A stretch of DNA of 64,000 nucleotides, taken from the NCBI GenBank assembly GCA_002633005.1, contig NMRA01000199.1, positions 262,792 through 326,791 of the forward strand, in the 5' to 3' direction. This document shows, piece by piece, positions 47,880-59,597 of the stretch; the stretch's first letter is position 1; every line of letters starts with the position of its first letter. This stretch comes from Phoronis australis (taxonomy: Eukaryota > Phoronida > Phoronidae). The notes under the pieces were generated by a model. It saw nothing but the letters and a program-made list of their open reading frames with translations, was not told where the DNA came from and ran no database searches. The position numbers and the translations under genes were made by a program.

Positions 47880-48350
47880 ACCACTTTCCGTAACTTCAAA
47901 TTAAACCAGTCGGCTGTACTGCAAAACCCAAATAGTCGGTGATCAAACGTGTTGTGCGAACTTCAAAACGCGATGGCCTTACCCAAAAAAACTAGTTGGC
48001 TGGACTCAAAATACGATGGCCGGTGCTATAACCAGTGCACCCGTGACCAAACACGACTGTGGACTTAGACTGGATCGAATCCAGGTGACATCTAGAGTTT
48101 ATTTTTCGTACCCGTTTGTTTTGTTCAAAATTAGCGATTTGTTCGGCCATTGTGTTTCATTGAACACCGGCCAACCCGTTTTTGGTCCGGCCAACCATTT
48201 TTGGGGTGCGGTCATTTGGTTTCAAGGTAACGGGCAACCTGTTTTGAGGTCCGACCACCAAGTTAGAAAACCAGCCAATTTGTTTTTCAGTTCAGCCAGC
48301 TGGTTTTGAAGTCCAGGCAACTGGTTTTGAAGTCCGACCAATTGTTGACC
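47880..48350. repeat. Diverged ~21-bp repeat field in two opposed halves
   Basis: From 48168 about nine units of roughly 21 bp follow a GGTTTTGAAGTCCGGCCAAC-like consensus. From 47885 to 48010 the same motif appears in reverse complement (ACTTCAAAAC.. GGCCGG). The plus-strand frame shows a 7-residue period. Confidence 0.6.
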
Positions 48351-49185
48351 CCCCTGTATATAAACGTTCGTTGTTTAGTTTTATATCCGTATGTCCACGT
48401 GTACATTGCTGTGTTACTTGCAGTCAATGCTAACATATCGATTGCCGGTATTTCACTTGAGGTAATTTTACACTCCTTCACCTTGCCATCTAAAGTGGTG
48501 GCGCTGTGAAAGAGTGAGGTTATTTCAGCACGACCGTCTCTGTGTTCAGATTGACAAACTTGCTAAATGTCAGCCACGCCGAGAGGCAGCAACAGAGACG
48601 AGGGACCTTTCTGTTTAAATACTTGTGCTGGAGATATAATTTTGACTCTTGCCCAAGGATCTCAGAATGGGAAACCCACAGGTATCGACGAAGTTCGTAT
48701 CTGAGTCATATTTGTTAGGAAATTTCAAATTTGAATAAACAAATCAGAACGAATCAGTAATTTGTTCAAATACATTTATATAATAGATCCTTGTTCCCTG
48801 AAAGGAGCAGAAGGCACCATGCAAAAGGCTACAATAATTGATCTTCATCAGAAACTTTTCTAGTAAATTAAGAAATACCTGACATTCTATATCCCACTAC
48901 CAACGTAGTTGAACTGCACTTATTGGGTTTATCCCATTTCGAGACGCAGCATCGTCTCTGACTTGAGAAATGACCGATAGATGTCACTACGTAGGTACTT
49001 TTTCCACAAGGTAGTGATGTAACCCAAATTTACAACGAAACAATTCTCCCAACTAAGTGGTCATAACATCTAAAAGGTGTTTCTGTTTTTTTGTTTTTTT
49101 TCATATGAAGTACAATTTTATGTGTTTTCTAATGCTCGTGCTCTGTTACGCCCTCTGAAGTTTTAGCTGAACATCTCGTGTGCAG
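48351..49185. other. Intergenic, nothing recognised
   Basis: Short ORFs only. Confidence 0.45.
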
Positions 49186-49194
49186 TATAAATAG
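49186..49194 (+). promoter_or_regulatory. Possible TATA box
   Basis: TATAAATAG, a strong TATA match. Downstream, an open frame from about 49220 to 49479 lacks a suitable start codon, so no gene is assigned. Confidence 0.25.
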
Positions 49195-49479
49195 CTGCTC
49201 AGTTTTGTTACATTCTTTTTAGTTGTAGGGGGAATATACAAAACTTTCGCCGGAGGATCTAGGATAGCGAAGTGGCCAGGCACCGATGATTCTAATGTGC
49301 AAACAACAGCCTCCCGTGGTAACCCTAAAAAGGGTATGAGCGTAGCCGTATCATTTTCTTCTGGAGCGATTATGACCGTAGACGGGTGCCACCGTACTAA
49401 AATGCTTGTTTCAGCCCATGAAACCGTGTATTTTAGTAAATCTTGCTGCCCTTATTCACGTGTCCGTTTTTACCAGTGA

Positions 49480-51564
49480 ATCGTGATTTTCAAGAAAATT
49501 GTCGAAACTTGCACAAAACATACTTATTTCCTAAAGAAACTTCCATGTTCTCGCTTTATTCTACAAGCGAAAAGGGGCTGACCATGAAAGTCCTTGACAG
49601 AAAACCAGACACACGTTTACAGCTCATAAAATACTGAAATCGTTCGCTACTTTTCAAGTTGTGCAATTTTTTCACGTCTGTGGAATTTACGTCGCTTTGC
49701 GATTCTGATAGAAATTCTCAAGGTTACAAAAGTGCTCGGTCAGTCTACGTATTACGTTACTGTACTCATTAAGCATTTTACATTTTTGTTTCATGGCCGG
49801 GTAAAAACTAGTATTTAAAAAATTAAAATAAGGACTTCTGTCACTGTCAATTAGTTAAACGTGTCATGAAAACGTGTTTCGCATCCCGACTTTACACGTA
49901 ACAGGTCAGTGATCTTGCTCCCCACATCCCCCTCACCCTCTTAACTCAAGTTCGTGAACCTACCCTTAGATAGCTGTTAGTCATACTAAATCCATGATAG
50001 TTAATTGTCACGTGTTTTTAACTGCTCTTCTGCTGCTGGCGGGGGCTTTGGATTGGACTCTCTAATTTAGATCATACCATTGATTCGTCAGGGTTCTTTT
50101 CTTAAAACAATAATCTTGTGAAACAGTTTTTGATGAGCTCGTCTTTTCGATACAATGTTGCGCCTTTGTATTACAAAAGCTTTTTAAAACAATGTACCAG
50201 CGCTCATTATGGGGAGACACTTGAAAGATGTCCGCCCAAAAACCTTGAGAGTGCAGCTGTTTTATGTAGCGAGAGGTCTGTTTATCAAAACAGTTTAGAA
50301 TCTGTCAAGTGAACGAGCACTTGAAATATCTTGTTCTGGTGCGAGGTTCACTGTTTAGATTTGTCTAGATTTTTTGCTCGCGCCTGAGGTTTTAGCCAGA
50401 GCGCCAGGCTAGACTGGGATACGGGACAGTTGGCTGGAAGGTAAGACACAATACAAACATGCCTGGCGTTATCTTAAGTCAACGATAAGAGATTGCTGTT
50501 AGTGTTTTTAAATATAGAAATGTACACTTAGTCATTTCGTGTTTTGCACCTCTGTACGAATTTAGTAAGATAAATGTACCAGTTGTTCGCACACGGTCTT
50601 GAAACGTAAATCACAGTACTAGACTAGAGTGGTAACAACGAAGAGTCGCGCTTATCGAGGAATAAATCGGTGTTTGATTTTTGAAACACGAAAGATATAA
50701 ATCTTTGCTGTAAAACGTGATATGCGGATTCGTGTTCGACTTTCAGACGCGTATTTGTAGCTTTTTTAAGTTCCGTCTATACTTGAGTTCAGAGAAAAGC
50801 TTCTCAAAAATGAACCACTGCGTCCTCTTGCGGTCAACGCCAAAACCGCTAACTCGCGTCAAAAGGACGAAGAGTCCTCCGAATTTGATGTTAGTTTACC
50901 AATCAGCATCACATCATTAGCCCGAACTTTACCCTAAACGGTATTTAATCCGCACGTTTATCAAACCCAATGATTGGCGCAAATAGACACCCAGATAAAC
51001 ATAGTGTTACCTATGTAAATATTCCACACAGTAGCTAGTGGTTGAAATCCATCATCGCGATTTTATCACTGAACTCAGTGTGGCTTTCATTTCAACAAGA
51101 TCGTAGCTCAGAACGCCAACTAACTTTGGACATACCAAGACCAAAACTTTGAAGATTGGACTTACAGAAACAGGGTGGTAAGTTCTGACTAGAGTGAGAC
51201 AATGGTTAATTGTGTTTTGTTGTGACGGCGCAGCGAGTTGGTCTGAGATCTTGTCTGAGACATGCGGGTTGTGTGACAGGTGAATGGAAATTGTCAAACG
51301 CTGATGTTCGTTCTGCGCAGAGGATCCACTTGAGTGTCACCGAGTGTTTTTAGCAACGAGACAGGAAAGGAATAGAACTGGGTGTGGTAGTTTTCTGGCT
51401 GCACCAATACGAGAATGTTTCGCTGAATCAGTTTTTGAGACTGAGAAAAAACGACGTTATGTTCACATTTCGATGCCCAATGCTTAAATGCAGCACACGT
51501 GTCACGATAGGGTCAAAACTTCAAAGACACTTTGTTAGAGAAAATGAGGAGTTGGGGCTGCAAC
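49480..51564. other. Intergenic, nothing recognised
   Basis: Several short ORFs without motifs. A donor-like GGAAG|GTAAGA near 50440 has no supporting exon. Confidence 0.4.
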
Positions 51565-51724
51565 CAGGAGCGGATCCAGGATTTTGAGTTGAGGGGGCAG
51601 GGCAGAGTATTTGCCAGAATTTTGCCAAAGTCAGACATTTGCACCCCGAACTGCCAAATGGAATCTGGGAGAATTTTGGGGGGCATGGCCCCCTTGGCCC
51701 CCCTCTCCCTTAAATCCGCTTCTG
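51565..51724 (+). mobile_element. MITE family 1, copy 5
   Basis: Termini CAGGAGCGGATCCAGG and TAAATCCGCTTCTG, flanked by GCAAC on both sides: a perfect 5-bp target duplication. Confidence 0.82.
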
Positions 51725-52141
51725 GCAACGCTATTATCATATGGCGGCTATTGCCAGTTACAACCTCGCTGAAAGATAGTTCTCGCATGCGTTGACAGGT
51801 CTAGAGTGTCATTACCCCTCACCCTGTTCATTGCTTCATTGCAAAAAATCCTGCCCCAACCCCGAGGTAGTGGACTCTCTTCTAGGACAGGATCAATTGT
51901 GCACACAAGGGGTCCGGCCCCCTGCATTAGATTATTATTAAGTGCCCCGAGTTTGCAAGTGTCTGACTCCCTGAGATCCTACATGTATATGTTAATGAGT
52001 TTCAGTAGGACCCGCGGCCTGTCTTTGCCCAGTTGATCCATTCTGTTAACCTCCTTTGTCCTCGCAATGTTGAATGTTTTCACGTTCACAACTTCACACG
52101 TGGATTTCTGCTGAAATAATTATTTTCATATTATACTTACA

Positions 52142-52464
52142 GTTGCATTTCGCCCTGCTGAGATGGCTAAAAACGGAAATCGAACTAGGTCATTTACTCT
52201 CATAGAATCGATCTCGTAATATTCTTTACAGAGATAAGGTTCTACTTGCGTTACCAAGAAGTGCATCGGAACTATCAGCAGCACAAAAAACAGAGTTTTG
52301 GAGGTTGGCCAAACCTAAAATTGCGAGTACGAAAATGGCGCATATACGCATTGCCCGTGAGTTGACTTGGTATCCGAAATGGAATATTATGATACCGAGT
52401 GTATGAGCGCAAAATGCCTGATTTGGTTTTTGATTTTAACCTACTAAACTGGGCGAAATGCAAC
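52142..52464. mobile_element. Foldback MITE family 5, copy 1
   Basis: 323 bp with inverted arms of about 110 bp. The ends are GTTGCATTTCGCCC and GGGCGAAATGCAAC. Confidence 0.72.
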
Positions 52465-52749
52465 ATTAAGTCCATCGCCATTTGAGTGGCTAAACCAAGC
52501 TCTGTGGTCTTTTGGAAAAAAAAACATTGTCCCGTGCAACATTTACAAGTATATAACGAAATCATGGCGTTTCAAACCTTCCTTACTCTCGTTTATGTGC
52601 CTTTGTGCAGCTTAAAAAATGAACACGAGCGTTTGGCTGAAATGGATGCGTGCAGGCGCTTCTTTCCTAAAATTTTGAGCGCGGGTGCGTTAGCCGGGGA
52701 TAGAACGAGGATTTCTTGAACTCGCCAGTACAGAGTTTAGTATCCTTTT

Positions 52750-53065
52750 AAAGCAGGATTTTGCCGAAAATGGACAGGTGTCTTTTACTCTCATTAAATC
52801 GGTCTCGCAATATGAGTTAACGTGACAGGACTTTATGTCCGTTACCAACAAGATCAACGAAATTCTCTGGAATTCATGAAAACACTTCAGTCTTTATTGG
52901 GGTTAATGACCACCACGGTGCATGTACACATTGTCTGTGGCTTGAGTTGGTAACGGAAATAAGGTCTTGTTACGATAAAGAATATCATGAGATCGTTTTC
53001 ATGAGTGTAAAATGCCAAATTCGATTTTCGCTTTTTAATCAACTTAATTGACCAAAATGCCCCAT
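52750..53065. mobile_element. Foldback MITE family 5, copy 2
   Basis: A diverged sister of 52142-52464 only about 290 bp away. Arms share ACTCTCATTAAATCGGTCTC and GTTGGTAACGGAAATAAGG. The two long-armed copies lie side by side. Confidence 0.68.
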
Positions 53066-55529
53066 AAATCAGAAATTGAATTCCACACGTAGGATTGAAG
53101 TAGTGAACACTTTCACTGAACACATCCTCTCAATTGCTGCCTCAGTCTGCAACATCCATTTTGGCTTCTGCTTCAAAATGCATTTTGCAAGCCCTGCTAC
53201 ATCAATATCACAATATTTTATCCCAGCTACTAAGGGGATTGATGGCAATTGAAAATGCATGTGTGAATTTCTTCTGGCACACACTGCTCACGATTGATGG
53301 TTAGATTTTGTTTTGTCTTGTTTTCCACCAGTTAGCTTTCGCAGTTAAATTTCACCGACTGTGCCAGGTTGAAGTCTGAAGAGTCCAAGGAAATCGTACA
53401 GTCTGCTAAATGATGCTGTTTGTATTAGGGTTAGGCTCATGGCTAGGTTAGAGTTACTAAGCGTTAAAGGGGCATTTCGGAGTTTTGCAGCTGTCAATGT
53501 TAAATTCTTATACCGGAGCGTTTTGAATTATAAAATCATAACCACCTTTGTTCGATCTTGAACGGGCCGGGAACTCAGGCCACACGCAATGTATACTTGC
53601 ACCACAATTCACAATTCTAGGGTTTTCCAACCCCAATAAACTCTGAAACGGGTTTTTTTTGAGTCGCTAGTGGTTTCGATGTTCTTGTTGGCAACCGAAG
53701 TAGAATCCTATCGCGGTAAGGAATATTAGGAGACTGATTTTATGATTCCATTTCCAGCCAATTAAGCATCTTTTAAGTTATGCCATAATGCCTGTGGTAA
53801 ACAGGTATGTCGCGCGCACCAGGTAGAGGTACGTGCAGGACTGAGTTCTAACAACGCAGAGGCGGAAGCTAGGAACGGCAGGAGAGACGAGGTTGGTGAG
53901 AAAAGAACTGCAGTTCCTAAAAAAGTATTTTGTGAATGAGAAAGGACATTGTTATTGAGAACGCTCGTGCGTTCCGTAAAGGAGGAAGACTGGCAGACCC
54001 CAGTTAGTAATGAAAGGAAATAACTTGAAGCAGGCGATTGCGAGTCATGCAAAAAGTCCTCTCTCGGTCGACACTCATTTAGTCATTCCAATCTTGCGCT
54101 GTGCCCAACTATTCATTGAACGAAGGCGTCCGGTCGCCTCTCGTATTTCGCCCCGACGCCAACAGTTTCGCGTATATTCACCGGTGAAAGCTTCCGCTTG
54201 CTGCATAACAACATATGACATCCTCTTTTGAGAGGAATGTTAATGACTGGAGGTAACTTTTAAAATAATTGGTAGATCGCTAAAGTTAAGTATATTACAG
54301 ATCTGAAAAACTTATTGCAGGTCTGAAAAACGTGTTAATTCATTTTCCTTCTGCAGAATCTTTGCTCTACAGATGTAGACAGACTGTGTTCACCATTAGA
54401 TATTACCCACGTGTTCATGCTTGACAGTTGATAATGACTTTATCAATGGTAAGACGTGTCAGTTAAATCTGTCAGATTCGTGAAGTATTACTCAGAGTCG
54501 GATCATGCTCCACTTCAGTCCAAAAAATACTCGAGTCTGCGGAAGAGGCCACTAACTGTACATTGGCGAAACGTTTAAATTACGAAAGCGGCAACACGAA
54601 AATGACTCAACACTCAAGACAGAAATTTGGCCTTCCTCTCCCACTTCACTGTTCCTGAATAAAGGTTTAACCAAGTAATTGTGGTAATTACGAGCACGTC
54701 ACTGTATACAAATAATTTAGAGAAATATCTTAGTACTGTAACTAGCAGCTGTGTGTATATTCTCAGAGACTACACTTTTGCTCAAGGGAGATTTAATTAT
54801 TTTTCACAAATAGTTGTGTGAAGACCAAATTTCTGTCGTAAGTCTTCAGTCACCTTTCACGAAACAGACTCGAGGAGGTCGCGTAAGCTTCAGGCACACT
54901 GACTACTTTTAAGGGCGAAATCAGCTTGGATTCACTAACAGGCTGCCGTGAGTTCGGTAGACCTAAGCCACTCTCGGCTCTCGAGAAAAGCTAGTGTAGT
55001 CACGTGCTTCACTAGGAATGCGTGGCTATACTTAACGAATACTTGCGTGATCTTGCGTTTTCTTGAGATTCTTGCGTTTACAAGATATAGCCTCGGTCGT
55101 CACCTTTCACGAAAATCGTGAGGTTTTCGTAGACTTCCGTAAAAAATCAGGGGTTATGCGATCTCTTTAAAATCAAGAACGCTGGCAACCAGGTCAATTT
55201 AAAATAAATGAATTTACTAATATTTGTTTACAGCCCGAAGGTTGGGGATTAACGTTTGGATTTCGAAGAAAACCAGGCTATTTGAATATTGTGGACAATT
55301 TCTATTTATGCTTCCTCGTTATAACTGGGCGCATGTGCAGTCACGAATACTTTGTAAGAAGAAACGATACTGCATTTCTTCAATGTGAAACCTCAACAGA
55401 ACTCGCGACCTTGCATACGAGTGCCTAGTCCGTGGCAAGGCCGTTTTGTTTTTTAACCGGTGGTTCAATACAATAATCGTTGAAATTCACATGTACCTAC
55501 TAGTAAGTATTTTAAATTCATCCGTTTCC
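53066..55529. other. Intergenic; truncated family 4 MITE at 54695-54870
   Basis: Apart from the MITE relic (TATTCTCAGAGACTACACTT, then TCACGAAACAGA at its end), no gene is supported. Confidence 0.45.
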
Positions 55530-55767
55530 ATGCGCGCACCTTGCCTAAATTATAGGGGGGGGCTCCAATTTTCCGTTATGCGGAAAGAAATCAACGCGAG
55601 GACTTAAAAAAACGAGGCCACTAGGTTCAGACCCACGAATTGTGAATTCGCGCCGACTTTCCCTGGATGTTGTGGACTTTTGTCTTGGTTGCCCAGACTT
55701 TTCGTTTCACTAGGCGGACCTGTTTTTCCAAATTCGGCAAATTGGGGGGCTCGTTCGGCACACTGGC
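55530..55767 (+). mobile_element. MITE family 2, copy 4 (right end lost)
   Basis: Starts CATGCGCGCACC and carries the family body (GAGGCCACTAGGTTCAGACC, CACTAGGCGGACC) up to GGGGGGCTCGTTCG. The right terminus is missing. Confidence 0.65.
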
Positions 55768-58700
55768 GACTGCTGGATGTATTCCAAACAGCACGTAAAC
55801 CTGTCTACAACAAACTAGTTGTGATGCAAACATGACTTTTGTGCTCGATCTTAGAAACTCGAAAAAACCCCATGATAAAACTTTACATAAAAATTCGCTC
55901 CAAGTAGTTAGTGCCATTCTGTACCTGACACCTTGGATCATGAGATGGGCTTTCTGAATGTGAGCCTCTTCATTCAACGTGTGTTCCACTACCTACGTCA
56001 TCAACGACGTCATCAAACTAAGTGTTTTGACGTCACTTTTGTGTACTTTGCAATACATAATACACCAGCCAGCGGCTACGATGCAAGACTGCTTACATTT
56101 TAAAACAATGTTGCAGTTTTAGATTAAAGCGGCAATAAACCCGCGATCCATTCAAGAAGCGACTTTGGTTTGATCATAGACTATAGTACATGGACCGTCA
56201 ACTCCGTATACTTTCAATGGACGAAATCAGTGCTCTTACAGTGGCAATGACGTCATTATTCACTGGCGACACCTGGCCAAATTATCTGGTGTTATGTCGT
56301 CACAATACACTAACCGGAAGCTGCAACAGATAATTTAGGAGAGTGGCGCCTCCTGTAGGATAGTACGCAAGAAAATGTCGGACCTCAGTTTGATCCTTAC
56401 TCAGGTGGGAATTGATTTCTGGGTTTGCACAGAGCTGCCAGTCCTTCCGAAATTTTGAAATCATCTCACGTTTCATTAAGGAACAATTTGAGACTGGTAT
56501 CATGCCTTAATTGGCGTAAATCGATTTTTTGTGACGGAAGGCGGGCGTATAGGTTATATTATACCAATTTCCAGCCGATACACTGAAGTCAATAAATACA
56601 TTTATCACAACAGCGTAAGCCAAATGCAATGCAATTGATGACTTTTATTGCAATCGTCCCTGAACATCATCACGGAGTCTGTTATTGTCGACAATAATAT
56701 GTGGGATTTAGATATGTGTCATAAATATTTAAGCTGCCTATAGGGGTACACAGTGGAGTTTTTTAAAGGGGATAAGGGTTTTTAAGAAAGAATCGAATTC
56801 ATCGCTGTAGAAATGTCATACGAGGCATTCGAAGGTGGGAAATTTTCCATGGAATCTTTTTTTGTATTTTGTATATGATGTTTTGCCAGTCAAACCGCTA
56901 CTGCACATAGTCTGTCGGAGAATCCGATAGATGTCTCGCAGCGCCACCTTTGAGATCAGATGCCCTCCCTACTATTTCAACCATTCGATGTTTTATGTAA
57001 ATGTCATGCGGCTATCTGAAATGTTATTTATACACAAGACTCTTGTTTTTCTCTGTTGTCAAAATGTAGTCAGTTAACAACTTCTGGCATTCTCGCCTTG
57101 CGGGTTATTCATCCTACTACTTAACCATATTTGTCATAGTCCATAACAGCGATGCCGCATTAAAATAGTAATTTCCTGATGTTAATTGTGTTACTTGATA
57201 GAATTGGTCGGCTATTCTTAAGGGCGGGATGTACCAGTTTAACTTCCTCAATTGGCTCTTATTCGGAATTTTCTGCGTGAAATGACATGGCTGGTTGACT
57301 AGGACGTAGCCTCGGCTCGGTGCGTCTTGCAAAGCTCCGTCGTTGAAGCTTTTCGTGGCGTAGTAATAGATTTTACGCTGGATTTATATAGCTCACCGTC
57401 TGCACGGCTATTTCTCTCACGTAGGCGTTCACGGTATGACAAATGATGGTAGATAATACCAACAGACACGCACTCGGTGATAAATGGTTTTGTATTTTTC
57501 ACTGATTACTTCTGAAATCGGTCAAGATGGCAGATGTGTTTAAATTATCTCAACGTCTCACAATTTGATGTCCGATGTTTGAAATTTGAATGTATGATAA
57601 ACACGTTAGATAAGATATGGCAAGTTGCCGCACCTGTGTCCTCTCGTCTTAACTCAGCAACTGCTCTACCTGGTGGAAATTCTTAAAACTAACCGATGGA
57701 AACCATGGAATGTTTGATTGACTAGAATGGGGGATTTGGCAATATTTCTTGTTATATCACCTTCCTTGATTTTTTATGTAATTTGTCTTTGAACCATGAA
57801 GGAGAAGTCATATGCATAGCTAAGTGGAGAGTTCAAGTAATGAATTTCACCCCTTTCATTTTCTGGTTAATTTGCCCCTTCCTCTCCTGATCACTTGCCT
57901 TTCCAGTCTCCATATTTTCTGTCTGTTATGAGATTCCCCTGTTGGAGTGTCGTCCCTCATAAAATCATAGTTGAGCGGAATTCACCATCAATCTACAGCT
58001 ATTAAGATTTTTGCCTAATTTATGTGAACTTTGAGGTACAATACATTTATGCGGGTACTGCACGTCTGCCCTTCGCGGCGCTCGGGTGACTTATAATGGA
58101 AACATCTATCGCTGTTTGGTTCTGATCCTTCAACATTTGATACAAAAACAAACATTCTTTTTTTCTTTTAAGCCTCCTATATGGGTGACGCTAAAAATCT
58201 TAAACCTTGCCCATGGGCTTCAGCGCGTCAATTAGTGTGTTTGTTTGGTGACTCAAATTCCAGTTGACAGGTGTCGTGTTACGCGTTAATAATTGTCGGA
58301 TTAAAAATATGACACTTAAAGCCGGTAAACTCGTCGATATGATGAGGTTGCATTTCGCGAGGTAGATCTTTCTCGAACAAGATTCAAGTTGAAATCTTGC
58401 GACTAATATCAATGTATTTAAGTTGGATCAGATATCTGAGCGGAAAGCTCTCGGGGGTCTAACATTTACATATCTGACGTAACTAATGCGAACGTTCTAA
58501 GGTTTTACCTTTTAAACACTTAACGGAAAGCATCTTAAATTTTTGGTGTCGTCTGCCATCATTTATGTGGATTCCTAATAAAGTGAAAACAGTTGAAGGA
58601 TTTATTTGCTTGCGCTTAGCACACTAGTCAACATAAAGACGAAATGTCAATAGTGAGCGCTCGCAGGCTTTTATTCAATGTTTAATCCCCTTCAAAATCA

Positions 58701-59051
58701 AACTCGTCACACGAGCTGTTCAAAGCCTTTCAACCAACTAAGCCGCTCACTCGGTATTTCTCAGTTTTCTGACCGCGACTTCCCCCACAGTAAGCAGTGG
58801 GGACCTGTCAGTTCGTGTTACGACAAGCGATGACGCGCTCAATTAGAGGAGCGTTGGGTTGGCAGAGCTATCACGTGGTTAACTAGATGTTGCTGGAAGA
58901 TTAGCTTCTACTAAATACTCACGAGTATGGTGCATTGTGTCTTACAGAACTCGACATGAAGAGGTGTGAATGAACGTAGTCTGTGTCCAACACACAGACA
59001 GGTTGAGACACGCATATGTTACTGGAAAATCGGCGGTGACAATTCGAAGCG
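55768..59051. other. Intergenic, upstream of the kinase gene
   Basis: No supported gene. It presumably includes promoter DNA of the kinase, but no clear core element was read. Confidence 0.45.
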
Positions 59052-59597
59052 ATGAAAACTTGGCGAGTGCGCAAGCGGGTGTCCCTTTCTGTTGTTTTTT
59101 ACTCTTGTTGCTGTGGTGCGGCAACATTTCTGGTGGCAAACCTGGTTTTGTGGAATTCCAGACTCTTAACAGACTCTCAGGGATTTCTGAGAACAATTAC
59201 CAGAGACCGTCGTGAGGACGTGCATTTGGCCGAGAACGCTTGGAATTTTCTTCAGCCACAGATACCCGAAACAAGACTTCGGAAACTGTTACAAAACTCA
59301 TTCGACAGGACGGTAAACCCACGCACTAGCGTGTCAGAAAAGTGGGTAAATTGCGAGGATTTACTCAGAAACCCATCTACCAAAGAATTTTTAGACTCTG
59401 GGTGGACTAAAGCTGTGTACAGGACTAAAATCCATGGCAAACCCGTTGCCCTAAAAACGGTGGACGTAAAAGGCCGCGACGTGCAAAAATGTGTAGAGAC
59501 GGGGAAATCTACTGTGGAGTGTTATGCTGTGGCAGCACAGAAAATAGTCAAAGAAATTATCTTCCTCCAAGGAGTATCTCACGAGAACATCGTCAAG
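59052..59597 (+). CDS. PKDCC/Vlk-like secretory-pathway protein kinase, first coding exon
   Basis: Encodes 182 residues and ends in phase 0 at AAG|GTGAGT. A short basic cytoplasmic start (MKTWRVRKR) is followed by one membrane segment (about 13-35), giving a type II protein with a lumenal kinase domain. A stem region follows, then the kinase N-lobe: LDSGWTKAVYR as nucleotide loop (114-124), PVALKTVD with the ATP-anchoring Lys135, a CV...ECY Cys pair, and KIVKEIIFLQGVSHENIVK with the helix-C Glu168. This order matches PKDCC (vertebrate lonesome kinase), a secreted tyrosine kinase acting on lumenal and extracellular proteins. The catalytic and activation loops lie in later exons, not found before the window end. 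Related DIPK-type kinases are the alternative. Confidence 0.75.

Noticed and set aside
55627-55989. 120-codon minus-strand ORF
   Set aside because: Its 3' half is a family 2 MITE and the remainder shows no known motif or splice context.
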